Shown here piece by piece: positions 1 to 8,645 of a DNA stretch of 64,000 nt (positions within the stretch are counted from its first letter, which is position 1; each line of letters opens with the position of its first letter). The notes under the pieces were generated by a model. That model did no database searches and had not been told where the DNA came from. It saw only the letters and a program-made list of their open reading frames with translations. The DNA comes from Paenibacillus xylanexedens (GTDB lineage Bacteria > Bacillota > Bacilli > Paenibacillales > Paenibacillaceae), in NCBI RefSeq assembly GCF_007680605.1, contig NZ_VEIO01000001.1, forward strand, positions 124,001 to 188,000, read 5' to 3'. Position numbers and translations under genes: made by a program.

Positions 1-114
1 CCCCCTACGATGTATGATCTTTACACTGTAACTGTACCAAGAGGAGCAGAGGGCATCTATATGAGTTTGTTAGTTTCGATAGGACTCTCTTAGTGAAAGT
101 TGAAAAAGATTCGT

Positions 115-1722
115 TTAATGCTGGTCGCGGTACTCTTGAGGTGTCACGCCGAATTGCCGTTTGAACACTTTGATAAAATACGCCGGGTCCATATAGCCGA
201 TCTCCAGGCTGATCTCATAGACTTTCTTGGTGGTTGTGACCAGCTTGTGGCAAGCCCGATCCATCCGCAGGCGAGCGATATATTCACTGATGCCTTCGCC
301 AGTCTCAATCTTGTAAATCTTGGACAGATGTGTTGGATGCAGGTTCACATGATCTGCGAGCACACGCAAAGATACATCCAGATGCAGGTTTTTATCCGTA
401 AATTCCTGAATCTTCTTCACATACTCTGAACGGGTGTCTTTGACCTCGTTGGATGTGCCTTCCTTGAGCTTGGCGAGTACGCCGAGCGACCATTTGCGCA
501 GTTTGCCGATGGTGGAGAAGACGTCGCCGCTTTGCAGCTGCTCGATCTCACTGCCCATGAGACCTGACAGGGTGAGCTTGTTCCGATGAGCCAGGTTCGT
601 GAACGCAGCGGTGATGAGAAAACCCGCCTCCATACAGTGTTCCCATGATTCCGACCATTTCTCGTCCAGTTCGGCGCAGACGGCACGTATTTTGTCTTCG
701 GCGGCGTCCCATTGGCCGCTTTCCAGCAGCTGAATGAAGGTAGGCGGTGTGTACAGCACGTCCAGCGGGCCTTGTGCCGCTGGTGCTTCGACATCGGTCA
801 CCCGCATGACGAATTCACGCTCGTCCCCGACGATCTGGCGGAAATAGGCGGAAGCCTGACGGAAGCGATCGTAGATCTGTTCCGGGAAGGTGAACCACTC
901 GGTCATGACAATGGAGAGGGAGCCTTTCAGAAACTGTTTTACTTTGGATTGAAGCTGGATGGACAGCTTCTCCAGAATGGTTTCTTTTCCAATATCGCCG
1001 TTACGTTCCTTCAATTGCAGCAAAAACACGACATACCCGTGCTCTTCCTTCACACCCCACACGTGCATAAACTCACCCATAATCTCTTCCGCCATGTTGA
1101 TGATGGCATATTCGATCAGGGTCTGATCGTGGCTGTCGTAGTGGCCGAACTCATTATCCATGCGGACCAGCATCAGCGCGGCATCCCCGGCGTGGAAGGG
1201 CAGATCGTAGTTGTCCAGTTTGCGCTCCCATTCGCTTGCGGAGAACCGAATTCCCTGTAATGCTTCTAAAAGTAGGCGTCCACGCAAATGCGGCAAATTT
1301 TCGCGAAGGGTAAACTGTGTCCGTGATAGGGAGCTGACAAGAGCCCATTCATTGTTCAACTGGTCAATGGCTTTCTGCACCGCGCCGATCAGTTCTTCAT
1401 CTGTTGGCGGTTTGAGCAGGTAGTCCACGGCTTCGTACTGGATGGCTTTTTTGGCATACTCGAATTCGGAATAACCGGATAAGAGGATGCATTTTATTTT
1501 TTTGTCCCGGATACGGATGCGTTCGATCAGCTCTATACCTGTCATTTCCGGCATCTGAATGTCCGAGATTACGATATCGATCGGATGGGTTTCAATGAGT
1601 TGCAGGGCTTCACGAGCGGAGTATGCCCGGTGAACCTGTTCGATCCCGAGCGTATGCCAGGGTTTGGTCATGGACAGGTTGTCCACCCAGTGTGCTTCGT
1701 CGTCGACAATGATCATTTGCAT
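115..1722 (-). CDS. YesN-type response regulator with AraC DNA-binding domain
   Basis: Cytoplasmic two-component regulator of 535 residues. The receiver domain spans about residues 1-120, with the acidic pair at D7/D8 and the expected phospho-acceptor D54 in ISDIQMPEMTG; the KPP segment after it matches the conserved lysine region. A long linker follows, and the last 100 residues hold two helix-turn-helix units of the AraC type. The ATG at 1722 is preferred because AAGGAG lies 10 bases upstream; an upstream in-frame ATG at 1761 has no such site. Regulators of this class pair with YesM kinases and usually control carbohydrate ABC transporters, which fits the kinase at 3222-5033 and permeases at 5383-7237. 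Unlike the usual yesMN operon, the kinase gene is not adjacent. Family assignment is secure; the target is inferred. Confidence 0.92.
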   Translation of the reverse strand: MQMIIVDDEAHWVDNLSMTKPWHTLGIEQVHRAYSAREALQLIETHPIDIVISDIQMPEMTGIELIERIRIRDKKIKCILLSGYSEFEYAKKAIQYEAVDYLLKPPTDEELIGAVQKAIDQLNNEWALVSSLSRTQFTLRENLPHLRGRLLLEALQGIRFSASEWERKLDNYDLPFHAGDAALMLVRMDNEFGHYDSHDQTLIEYAIINMAEEIMGEFMHVWGVKEEHGYVVFLLQLKERNGDIGKETILEKLSIQLQSKVKQFLKGSLSIVMTEWFTFPEQIYDRFRQASAYFRQIVGDEREFVMRVTDVEAPAAQGPLDVLYTPPTFIQLLESGQWDAAEDKIRAVCAELDEKWSESWEHCMEAGFLITAAFTNLAHRNKLTLSGLMGSEIEQLQSGDVFSTIGKLRKWSLGVLAKLKEGTSNEVKDTRSEYVKKIQEFTDKNLHLDVSLRVLADHVNLHPTHLSKIYKIETGEGISEYIARLRMDRACHKLVTTTKKVYEISLEIGYMDPAYFIKVFKRQFGVTPQEYRDQH

Positions 1723-2074
1723 GTTGCTTTGGCTCCTTGCTTGAAGGTTTACACGATTCAAAATCTGACATGTGTTGCAAGCAGTATATCACACCACAAT
1801 CCGCTTCTCTATGGAAACAGTTCCGTGCACATCTGCGCTTGAAAAAATGGAATGAATATTGAATATTTATGAATAGTATTCCGATATATAGGGTGAAATT
1901 GCAATTGCTAAACTCCTCCTTAGAGAAGTAGGATGAATATGTACGGCTGGTCACCCAGTCTGGAGCGATCGCTCAGCAAATAAGGAACTACAGAAATACA
2001 TAAAGAAAAAGATGACAACGACGAAGAAGAAAAAGAAGCGAAAAAGATAAAACGTATCATTACGGGGGGATTTT
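1723..2074. other. divergent intergenic region
   Basis: About 350 bases between the regulator (-) and the hydrolase (+). It is AT-rich in the middle, with an imperfect palindrome at 1849-1882 (GGAAT ... ATTCC arms) that could be an operator. Two very short reading frames (1933-1983, and 2012-2050, which is lysine-rich) have weak ribosome sites and no recognisable product. No clear consensus promoter was found. Confidence 0.4.
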
Positions 2075-3019
2075 GTGAGTACGGCAAATCATTTTCAGTT
2101 TAAATCGGACGAAGGAACTCGAATCCATGTGTATAACTGGCTACCTGCGAGTGACATTCAGGTCAAAGGAGTGGTCCAGATCTGCCACGGCATGGCGGAG
2201 ACGGCGGCTCGGTATGAGCGTTTTGCGCTTGAACTGAATCGGAATGGATACATCGTGTACATCCACGACCAGCGCGGACATGGCAAGACGGCAGAGGTTG
2301 TGGAGAACCTGGGTCATCTGGCAGATAGCGATGGCTTCGAGTGGATGGTGCATGATCTGTATAAACTGACTGGAATCATTAAGAAGAAGTATCCTGAACT
2401 CCCTCTATTTTTGATGGGTCATAGTATGGGCTCGTTTGTTACGCAGCGTTATCTGATGCTCTATGGCGAAGAATTAGACGGGGTTATCTTGTCGGGTTCT
2501 ACACTGCATGTGCGCTTTATTCTTCATGCGGCTACGCTGTTGACCAAAGAAGAGATTCGTCGCCGTGGCAGACGTGTACCGAGCCATCGGATGAACAAGT
2601 TGTCCTTCGGCAGCTACAACGATTCGTTCAAGCCTGTCCGCACTGAGTTCGACTGGCTTAGCCGGGATGCGGAAGAGGTCGATAAATATATCCGTGATCC
2701 GTTCTGTGGAACGGTGTTTACGACAGGATTTTTCGCAGACTTTTTCACTGGACTCAAGCAGCTTGGGATTAAAAACAATCTGAATCTGGTGCGCAAGGAC
2801 CTGCCAATTCATATCTTCTCTGGAGACAAGGACCCGGTAGGCAGCTTTGGCAAAGGCATTATCCGGCTGTACAACGCTTATAAACAGCAGGGCATTGACA
2901 ACGTGACCTACAAGCTGTATCCGGGTGGGCGGCATGAGATGCTGAACGAAACGAACCGGGACGAGGTCACCGCGGATATTGTGAATTGGCTGGATGAGCG
3001 GATGAGCAAGAAAGTATAG
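2075..3019 (+). CDS. alpha/beta hydrolase, lysophospholipase-like (monoglyceride lipase type)
   Basis: Predicted serine hydrolase of 314 residues without a signal peptide. It has the fold's hallmark elements: the oxyanion-region HG at 38-39, DQRGHGKT at 65-72, the nucleophile elbow GHSMG with S117, an aspartate in FSGDKDP near 255 and a histidine in GGRHEML near 290. This order matches the Serine aminopeptidase S33/hydrolase_4 group, which cleaves lysophospholipids or monoacylglycerols. The GTG start at 2075 follows GGGGGGA by four bases; no ATG sits nearby in frame. It lies between a response regulator and a sensor kinase on the opposite strand, so it interrupts what is normally a kinase-regulator operon. 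Its own terminator is shared with the convergent kinase gene. The exact substrate is unknown. Confidence 0.88.
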   Translation: MSTANHFQFKSDEGTRIHVYNWLPASDIQVKGVVQICHGMAETAARYERFALELNRNGYIVYIHDQRGHGKTAEVVENLGHLADSDGFEWMVHDLYKLTGIIKKKYPELPLFLMGHSMGSFVTQRYLMLYGEELDGVILSGSTLHVRFILHAATLLTKEEIRRRGRRVPSHRMNKLSFGSYNDSFKPVRTEFDWLSRDAEEVDKYIRDPFCGTVFTTGFFADFFTGLKQLGIKNNLNLVRKDLPIHIFSGDKDPVGSFGKGIIRLYNAYKQQGIDNVTYKLYPGGRHEMLNETNRDEVTADIVNWLDERMSKKV

Positions 3020-3114
3020 GCGTAGTGCAAATGGAAAGAAGAAAGCAAGAAGATAGCAAAAAGTGTAGCAAAGAGAACAGCAAAAAGGATACCAAAAAGA
3101 TACGAAGAAGATAG

Positions 3115-3163
3115 AAAAAACGCCTTTACCGCCGCCACAATGAGCGGTTGGAAGGCGTTTTTT
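3115..3163. terminator. bidirectional intrinsic terminator
   Basis: Arms AAAAAACGCCTT (3115-3126) and AAGGCGTTTTTT (3152-3163) pair perfectly, and inner arms ACCGC/GCGGT (3128-3132, 3144-3148) extend the stem. A-rich and T-rich flanks on both sides suit termination of both converging genes, 2075-3019 and 3222-5033. It also means the kinase transcript does not run into the regulator gene. Confidence 0.92.
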
Positions 3164-3221
3164 AGTACATGCAATCGTTATGCGAGGCCCTTAAGAGGTG
3201 ATCAGGTTAATTTGTCTTTAT

Positions 3222-5033
3222 CTATCCGCCTGAGTTGTTCCCAGGTTCCTTGTCAGCGTCTTCGCTCGGAATTTCCCAGACGATTTCGGTGCGGAATCCG
3301 CCGAGTGGGGATGGGCCGAACAACAGGTAGGAATGGTTGCCAAAGGTGTGAATCATACGCTGGTACGTATTCCAGAGACCGCAGCCGACTTCCTCTTGCA
3401 AAGGCTCCAGCATTTCCTGGTTCAACGCTTCGTACTGCTCTGGCGTGAGGCCGGGGCCGTCGTCATCGATATAGATTTTGCCAAAACCATTCGCACTTTC
3501 CCCGGTGATTCGAATCTCCCCGGATGTATACGATTTCCCAATCCCATGAATCACCGAGTTCTCGACCATCGGTTGCAACATTAAACGCGGTACCGATTGG
3601 GCAAGCATGTGCTCTGGAATGTCGATGTGATATTCGATACGGCCGTTGCGTAGCTTCTGTATGTCCAGATAGTTGATGAGGAGCTTGATCTCTTCCTGCA
3701 ATGAAGAGGTTTCCCGTTCCATCCGGGTGGTGTAGCGATAGTATGCACTCAGATTATGCGCCATGGACACCACGGCTTGTTCGTCCTTCATCTGCGCCAT
3801 GTTGATGATATAACCGAGACAGTTGTATAGAAAATGCGGGTTAATCTGTGCCTGGAGCTGCTTCAACGTCGCTTCTCTGGCTCGTATTTTTTCCTGAAAC
3901 ACATTTTCGATCAGGTCCTGAATCTGGTGAGACATGTCGTTGAAACGGTGGAATAAGAATGAAAACTCATTCTGGTTGTTGCTGTGCAAACGCACGGAGT
4001 AATCACCTTGCTGTACGCGGCGCAGACCTTTGATCAGTTTCTGGATGGGGTACTGCACATTGCGATACAGAAGGATGGATGCCGAAATGCCCACAACAAG
4101 TAGCAAAATCATACAGGCATAGAACAGATTCTGACTCAGCGAGATCGGCTCCAAAATCTGATATAGCGGCACGACATCGACTAGATGCCAGTCCAGATAC
4201 GTGGATTTGACGGTGCTGACAAGATAGTTTTTGCCACCTAGCTCTACGACATCTTGCGTTGTATCTTCAAGCGAGTGAGTATCCAGATAACGGATCAGGT
4301 CGCCGGATAACTGCTTGTCTGCGGTGCGGTTCAGAATAGGGGCATTGCCTTTGTGATAAAAGAATGGGTCACCCTGTCCACCTGCTTTGTACGTGTCGAG
4401 CATATTTTGAATGTTCTCATGGCTGAAGCTGGCTTCAATGACCAGATTACTGCCTGTGAGCATCCCTGGCTGTGCCAATGAATCTGTATAGAACCAGTAG
4501 AAAGATTGCATGGCGTCTTTCGCGTCGGTGGAATGATCCCCGTAGGTCCATTGTCCGCTCATGTTTTTTTTCAAATACGCCTCATCATAACCTGTATCGC
4601 GGGTGTAGTTCGCAATAACCTCTTTGTTTTGCTGGGAGTACACCGCGTAGCGGGTGGGCCAGAGATCGGTTACGCCGGTCTGGAGCGTCATTTTCTCCTG
4701 AATGATGTACCTCGTCTGCATCTGGTCGTACTTATCCTGCCACAGGTTCAGACCGTTGAAGGCACGCACATTCGGATCACGCGAGAGAATCAGGCTGAAA
4801 TCCATCATCTGATTGATGCGCGAGTCGATCTGACTGGACAAAAACGTGAGCTGCTTGGTGTTCGATACCTGCAGTTCTTTGCTGACGACGTCGTAGGTGA
4901 CGTTGTTCGAATAGGTGTACATGATCAGAATCGGGATGAACAGAATGACGATTAACAGGTTGATTTTGGCGAAAAGGCTAAAGCGGGATCGGATTCCTTT
5001 TTGAAAAACATTAAAGCGCTCCCATGTATACAT
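3222..5033 (-). CDS. YesM-type membrane sensor histidine kinase
   Basis: Membrane kinase of 603 residues. A first transmembrane segment (about 22-42) and a second (about 301-322) flank an extracellular sensor of about 260 residues; a HAMP linker follows (about 323-375). The His_kinase domain has the phospho-acceptor H400 in QINPHFLYN, and the ATPase domain has the N-box MVENSVIHG, a DDDGPGL loop and the GLWNTYQRM element typical of this family. The ATG at 5033 is preceded by GAGGAG at good spacing. It is the likely partner of the AraC-type regulator at 115-1722, from which it is separated by a convergent hydrolase gene. It is divergent from the permease operon it may control. The ligand is unknown; related systems respond to oligosaccharides. 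Confidence 0.93.
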   Translation of the reverse strand: MYTWERFNVFQKGIRSRFSLFAKINLLIVILFIPILIMYTYSNNVTYDVVSKELQVSNTKQLTFLSSQIDSRINQMMDFSLILSRDPNVRAFNGLNLWQDKYDQMQTRYIIQEKMTLQTGVTDLWPTRYAVYSQQNKEVIANYTRDTGYDEAYLKKNMSGQWTYGDHSTDAKDAMQSFYWFYTDSLAQPGMLTGSNLVIEASFSHENIQNMLDTYKAGGQGDPFFYHKGNAPILNRTADKQLSGDLIRYLDTHSLEDTTQDVVELGGKNYLVSTVKSTYLDWHLVDVVPLYQILEPISLSQNLFYACMILLLVVGISASILLYRNVQYPIQKLIKGLRRVQQGDYSVRLHSNNQNEFSFLFHRFNDMSHQIQDLIENVFQEKIRAREATLKQLQAQINPHFLYNCLGYIINMAQMKDEQAVVSMAHNLSAYYRYTTRMERETSSLQEEIKLLINYLDIQKLRNGRIEYHIDIPEHMLAQSVPRLMLQPMVENSVIHGIGKSYTSGEIRITGESANGFGKIYIDDDGPGLTPEQYEALNQEMLEPLQEEVGCGLWNTYQRMIHTFGNHSYLLFGPSPLGGFRTEIVWEIPSEDADKEPGNNSGG

Positions 5034-5090
5034 AAAAAGTCTCCTCTATATTCACATACTGACTATATTGATTGCCCTTTTTCTCACACG

Positions 5091-5222
5091 TTAACGGAGA
5101 GGGCAGAAAAAAACCGGAAAAGCAACGCGGTCGCATTTATCACCGGATTTTCCCCTTGAAAAGGGAATGAAAAAAATCTGGGGATAACGGCGATTGGAGG
5201 TTTGTTCTGCCATCGGAGTGTC
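5091..5222 (+). repeat. dispersed intergenic element, short copy
   Basis: This stretch starts TTAACGGAGAG and ends near CGGAGTG. It matches 38781-38952 closely on the same strand apart from roughly 39 bases present only in the other copy. It contains a conserved weak hairpin (TTCCC ... GGGAA, about 5150-5167) and a fixed GGATAAC-GCGATTGGAGG block. It lies between the divergent kinase and permease genes, ending about 160 bases before the permease start. The function is unknown; conservation is not in codon steps, so it is not coding. Confidence 0.8.
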
Positions 5223-5382
5223 TCGTGTGAGGAATGGATGCTTATTAATATAGATCAAACTAACAAAACCCTATCCACCCTAACAATGTTATATAGTCAG
5301 ACCTCGGAATGGCTTGATACTATTTATATCAGAGAAGCCCAAGACACACAAAAACTTTTTTTGGGAACAGGAGAAGGTTCAT

Positions 5383-6345
5383 ATGGAGGCTAAAATGGAG
5401 GGTCAACGGCTACCGCAGGCGAATGTCGGCAACAAGCTGGAAAAAAAGAAGAAAAAACGCTACAAACAGCCGTGGGTGCTGCACTTCATGGTGCTGCCAG
5501 CGGCCATTATGGTCTTTATTTTTTCATATATTCCGATGTCAGGTATTCTAATGGCCTTTCAGGATTACAAACCTGCGCGGGGGTTTACGGGTTCAGAGTG
5601 GGTGGGGCTGAAGCATTTCGAGTATATGTGGACCAATGATTATTTCCTGCAAATTACGTGGAACACCCTATTCTTTGCTTGCTCGAAAATCATCATGAAC
5701 CTGATCATTCCGTTTATCTTTGCGCTATTGCTCAATGAGGTACGGAAGATGGCGCTGAAACGTACGATCCAGACACTGGTGTATCTGCCACACTTCTTGT
5801 CCTGGGTAACGCTGTCCGGTATTCTGATCGACATTCTGGCACAGACGGGAATATTGAATCAGTTTCTGGTGTCGGTGTTTGGTATCAAACCGATCTTCTT
5901 CCTCGGGGACGGCAACTGGTTCCGCTTCACCGTCATTATCAGTGATGTGTGGAAAGAGTTTGGCTTTAACACGATCATCTTCCTTGCAGCACTGGCGGGC
6001 ATCAACCCGTCTCTGTATGAGGCGGCTGAAGTGGACGGGGCGGGGCGCTGGAAACAGACGATGTATATCACCATTCCGGCACTTATTCCCATCGGGATCG
6101 TTATTGCCACGCTGGCGCTGGGCAACGTGCTGAACGCCAACTTTGACCAAATCTTCAATCTGTACAGCCCATTAATCTATCAGCAAGCGGATATCATCGA
6201 TACGTTTGTGTATCGCGAAGGTCTGCTGAGCGGACAGTTCAGCTTTGCAACGGCGGTCAATCTGTTCAAATCGGTCATCAGTCTGATCCTCATCGTGATC
6301 TCGTACCGACTGGCGTACCGTTTTGCCGGATACCGAATTTTCTAA
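5383..6345 (+). CDS. carbohydrate ABC transporter permease, LplB/MalF-like (CUT1)
   Basis: Inner-membrane permease of 320 residues with a basic N-terminus (KKKKKR, 21-26) and six predicted membrane segments. The cytoplasmic EAA loop that contacts the ATPase is visible at about 213-232 (EAAEVDGAG ... IPALIP). The ATG at 5383 follows GGAGAAGG; a second in-frame ATG at 5395 follows GGAGG and is an alternative. It forms an operon with the second permease 19 bases downstream. The usual extracellular solute-binding lipoprotein is absent on the right side, and the ATPase is absent too. Family members often share one genomic MsmX-type ATPase (general knowledge). The sugar cannot be inferred. The adjacent YesM/YesN-type pair is the likely regulator. 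Confidence 0.93.
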   Translation: MEAKMEGQRLPQANVGNKLEKKKKKRYKQPWVLHFMVLPAAIMVFIFSYIPMSGILMAFQDYKPARGFTGSEWVGLKHFEYMWTNDYFLQITWNTLFFACSKIIMNLIIPFIFALLLNEVRKMALKRTIQTLVYLPHFLSWVTLSGILIDILAQTGILNQFLVSVFGIKPIFFLGDGNWFRFTVIISDVWKEFGFNTIIFLAALAGINPSLYEAAEVDGAGRWKQTMYITIPALIPIGIVIATLALGNVLNANFDQIFNLYSPLIYQQADIIDTFVYREGLLSGQFSFATAVNLFKSVISLILIVISYRLAYRFAGYRIF

Positions 6346-6364
6346 GAAAGGATGATGACGAACC

Positions 6365-7237
6365 ATGTATCATAAAACGTTACCTTATCGCATTTTCAGT
6401 ATCTTCAACAATGTGTTTCTGACCATCCTTTCGGTGCTCTGCTTGCTGCCGCTGTATCACTTGCTGATGGTATCCCTCAGTTCGTCCGCCCCTGCGAATG
6501 CAGGGCTCGTGACATTCTGGCCGATTGGATTTACGTTCGAGGCGTACGCCAAGACGTTTGATAACTCCAATTTCTTATCCTCGCTCTGGGTATCGGTGGA
6601 GCGGACGGTGCTGGGCACCGGGCTTGCACTCATCGTCAATACGCTTGCGGCGTATGCACTATCCAAAGAAACGCGTGTGTTCCGCGCTCGGAATATCTAC
6701 CTGTGGTATTTTGTCATCACGATGCTGTTCAGTGGGGGCCTGATTCCGGGGTATATCCTCATTCTGAAACTCGGGTTGATGAACACGCTGTGGGCACTAA
6801 TCCTGCCTGGTTTGGTGGCGGTGTTCAACATCATTCTGTTGCTGAATTTCTTCCGTACAGTGCCGAAAGATTTGGAGGAGGCGGCATTTATCGATGGCGC
6901 AGGTCACTTCCAGTCGTTTGTGAAAATCTATCTGCCCGTGTCCGTGCCGGTTATTGCTACCGTGTCTCTGTTCATGATGGTGGGGCACTGGAATGCATAT
7001 TTCGATGGCATCATCTACATCCGTGATTCGGAGAAGCTGCCTCTGGCGACATTCATGCAGACAATCATCGTGCAGGGCGACATGACCAAGATGGACCCGC
7101 AAGCGATTGCGAACTTGTCCCAACGGACCATCCGGGCATCGCAAATTTTCATCAGCGCACTGCCGATCCTGCTCGTGTATCCGTTCCTGCAACGTTACTT
7201 TGTAAGCGGAATTGTGGTCGGGGCTGTGAAGGAGTAG
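6365..7237 (+). CDS. carbohydrate ABC transporter permease, YtcP/MalG-like (CUT1)
   Basis: Second permease half of 290 residues, six predicted membrane segments, with its EAA loop at about 172-191 (EEAAFIDGAG ... YLPVSVP). It starts 19 bases after the first permease stop, with AAGGATGATG as the ribosome site. The C-terminus QRYFVSGIVVGAVKE is typical of the YtcP/LplC group. Together the two permeases form a heterodimeric channel for a sugar or oligosaccharide. The operon ends with a terminator at 7336-7381, and the next gene is unrelated, so no binding protein follows. Either the binding protein is encoded elsewhere (possibly left of this window) or this is a remnant transporter. Confidence 0.93.
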   Translation: MYHKTLPYRIFSIFNNVFLTILSVLCLLPLYHLLMVSLSSSAPANAGLVTFWPIGFTFEAYAKTFDNSNFLSSLWVSVERTVLGTGLALIVNTLAAYALSKETRVFRARNIYLWYFVITMLFSGGLIPGYILILKLGLMNTLWALILPGLVAVFNIILLLNFFRTVPKDLEEAAFIDGAGHFQSFVKIYLPVSVPVIATVSLFMMVGHWNAYFDGIIYIRDSEKLPLATFMQTIIVQGDMTKMDPQAIANLSQRTIRASQIFISALPILLVYPFLQRYFVSGIVVGAVKE

Positions 7238-7335
7238 GGACTTAAGGTTGTAATTAGAATGCCGTTAATAGCGATTGAGAAGTGAAATGCATGTGTAAAC
7301 TTTTGATTTCGAGTTATGTGAATGTAACGTGAAAA

Positions 7336-7381
7336 GAAAGCTGCCAAACTGGGGAAGGCCAGGGAGGCGGCTTCTTTTTTT
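7336..7381 (+). terminator. intrinsic terminator of the permease operon
   Basis: GAAAGCTGCC pairs with GGCGGCTTC with one bulge, and inner arms CTGG/CCAG (7349-7352, 7359-7362) extend the stem; a run of T follows from 7374. Confidence 0.85.
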
Positions 7382-7396
7382 GTAGTCTTTAATAGA

Positions 7397-7786
7397 TCAT
7401 CTTGTAGTACGTCTCTTCATCCCTATCTTGAAGCAACTATACACAGTTATGATGATGTTCAACAATAATACACCTAAGTATCCGTCCGTATATTGAGTTC
7501 TCTCAATCCATTTGTTCACCAGCTCTCCAGAACGAGCTTGTTTTGCTAAGTAGTTATTCATATCGTTCGTATCTATTTCATCGATGTAAATGAGTGGAAA
7601 CTCCATGCTATTGGGGGAGAAGGCTAGAGGTGGATAGAATTCGACCCATTTCTGACCTGTCCATCGATCATTCTTATATTTGAGGTCCGCGCTGGACGCA
7701 GATTCAAGATAGTTCCATCTCATAAAACCGAATAGCAGTAGAATACACAGTGTAAAAATGCTAAAGATTATCCTTTTATTATTCAA
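7397..7786 (-). CDS. small membrane protein, unknown
   Basis: A 129-residue protein with an N-terminal hydrophobic segment (about 5-23) and a C-terminal one (about 103-120) ending in a basic tail KRRTTR. The roughly 80-residue middle is polar and predicted outside the cell. The only suitable start is TTG at 7786, with AAAGGA upstream at about 8 bases. No family is recognised. It is convergent with the permease operon and not clearly linked to a neighbour. Composition looks like a real gene, but function is unknown. Confidence 0.6.
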   Translation of the reverse strand: MNNKRIIFSIFTLCILLLFGFMRWNYLESASSADLKYKNDRWTGQKWVEFYPPLAFSPNSMEFPLIYIDEIDTNDMNNYLAKQARSGELVNKWIERTQYTDGYLGVLLLNIIITVYSCFKIGMKRRTTR

Positions 7787-8052
7787 ATGATCACATCCTT
7801 TTGGCGCGAACTATATCTATTTTAGACGATTGGGAACCACTTGGTACTAATTGGGCTGTACCCGTTTTATTTTATCAACACTGCCAGTTCTCTGGAAGGA
7901 CATTCTCTCATGCTTAACTAAAATCTCTCCAGTTACCTTTATTTGAATTAAATGGTACGATAGGAAAAATGTGAAATAATGCTAGATGAACATATACAAG
8001 AGCATGTATGGGGGAGCATTTACAATTTACTCTACGAGCAGGGGGAAATGAA

Positions 8053-8520
8053 ATGGATTTCAGAAAAATCACTTGGGATAACTTTATTGAATGTATTGAA
8101 CTCAAGGTTTCTCCGGATCAGCAGCAATTCATCTCTTCGAATCAGCATGCACTTGCAGAAGCGTACATAGCCTCGGATGAGGGACAGATCATTATCACAT
8201 TTGCAGTATACAAGGAAGAACGAATGGTCGGATTTATTTCGATGTATTATGACGATGGAGATGGAAATTTCGAGTATAGCAGCTATGGCATTTTCAAAAT
8301 GATGATTGACCATCGGTACCAAGGCCAGGGATACGGCAGAGAAATGGTAGAGAAAGCGATTGGGTATGCACGTTCAGCCCCGCGTGGGGAAGCCAAAGTG
8401 GTAGAGCTGACATATAAGCCTGAAAATCTGGCTGCAAAGAGCATTTATGACTCGCTTGGTTTTCAACTTACGGGTGATGTATTGGCTTGTGGTGAAGTGC
8501 AGGCGATACTAACGTTGTAA
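8053..8520 (+). CDS. GNAT acetyltransferase, BltD/spermidine acetyltransferase-like
   Basis: A 155-residue GCN5-type N-acetyltransferase. The acetyl-CoA-binding motif A is visible as RYQGQGYGREMV, and motif B as ENLAAKSIYDSLGF. The N-terminus (about 1-40) resembles polyamine acetyltransferases of the BltD type. The ATG at 8053 has AGGGGGAA just upstream and is preferred over earlier in-frame starts. The stop is immediately followed by a likely promoter for the FusB-family gene. The substrate (polyamine or other small amine) is inferred from family resemblance only. Confidence 0.85.
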   Translation: MDFRKITWDNFIECIELKVSPDQQQFISSNQHALAEAYIASDEGQIIITFAVYKEERMVGFISMYYDDGDGNFEYSSYGIFKMMIDHRYQGQGYGREMVEKAIGYARSAPRGEAKVVELTYKPENLAAKSIYDSLGFQLTGDVLACGEVQAILTL

Positions 8521-8550
8521 TTGCCCCCTTCCCACCATTCCTGCTATAAT
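8521..8550 (+). promoter_or_regulatory. sigma-A-type promoter for the FusB-family leader
   Basis: TTGCCC at 8521-8526 and a perfect TATAAT at 8545-8550 are separated by 18 bases. This predicts a transcript start near 8557 and a leader of about 218 bases. Confidence 0.65.
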
Positions 8551-8594
8551 TCCCGTATATCGACTGTATTGGGGGTTATGACGTGGCAATAGGG

Positions 8595-8645
8595 ATGATG
8601 CCGGATTGCTCGTTCGCTAGAAAGCCTTACGCAAAGCCTGAATAG
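8595..8645 (+). CDS. putative leader peptide of the FusB-family gene
   Basis: A 16-codon frame (MMPDCSFARKPYAKPE) in the long leader, with AGGG just before its first ATG; the second ATG at 8598 is an alternative. Its last codons (GCA AAG CCT G) are the 5' arm of a 10-bp stem whose partner is at 8724-8733. A ribosome stalled here would block that stem. The arrangement resembles drug-inducible attenuators, but translation is not shown. Confidence 0.45.
   Translation: MMPDCSFARKPYAKPE

Noticed and set aside
1-93. Open frame at the left edge ending at 93
   Set aside because: Too short to recognise, no family pattern, and it could be a chance frame cut by the window edge.
712-1260. Long + strand frame opposite the response regulator
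   Set aside because: It lies wholly inside the regulator gene, lacks a ribosome site and has no family pattern.
1933-2050. Two tiny frames (16 and 12 codons), the second lysine-rich
   Set aside because: Weak ribosome sites and low-complexity DNA; no sign of conservation can be judged from one sequence.
5202-5393. 63-codon frame starting inside the dispersed repeat
   Set aside because: The repeat diverges without codon periodicity and the matching frame is not kept in the second copy.
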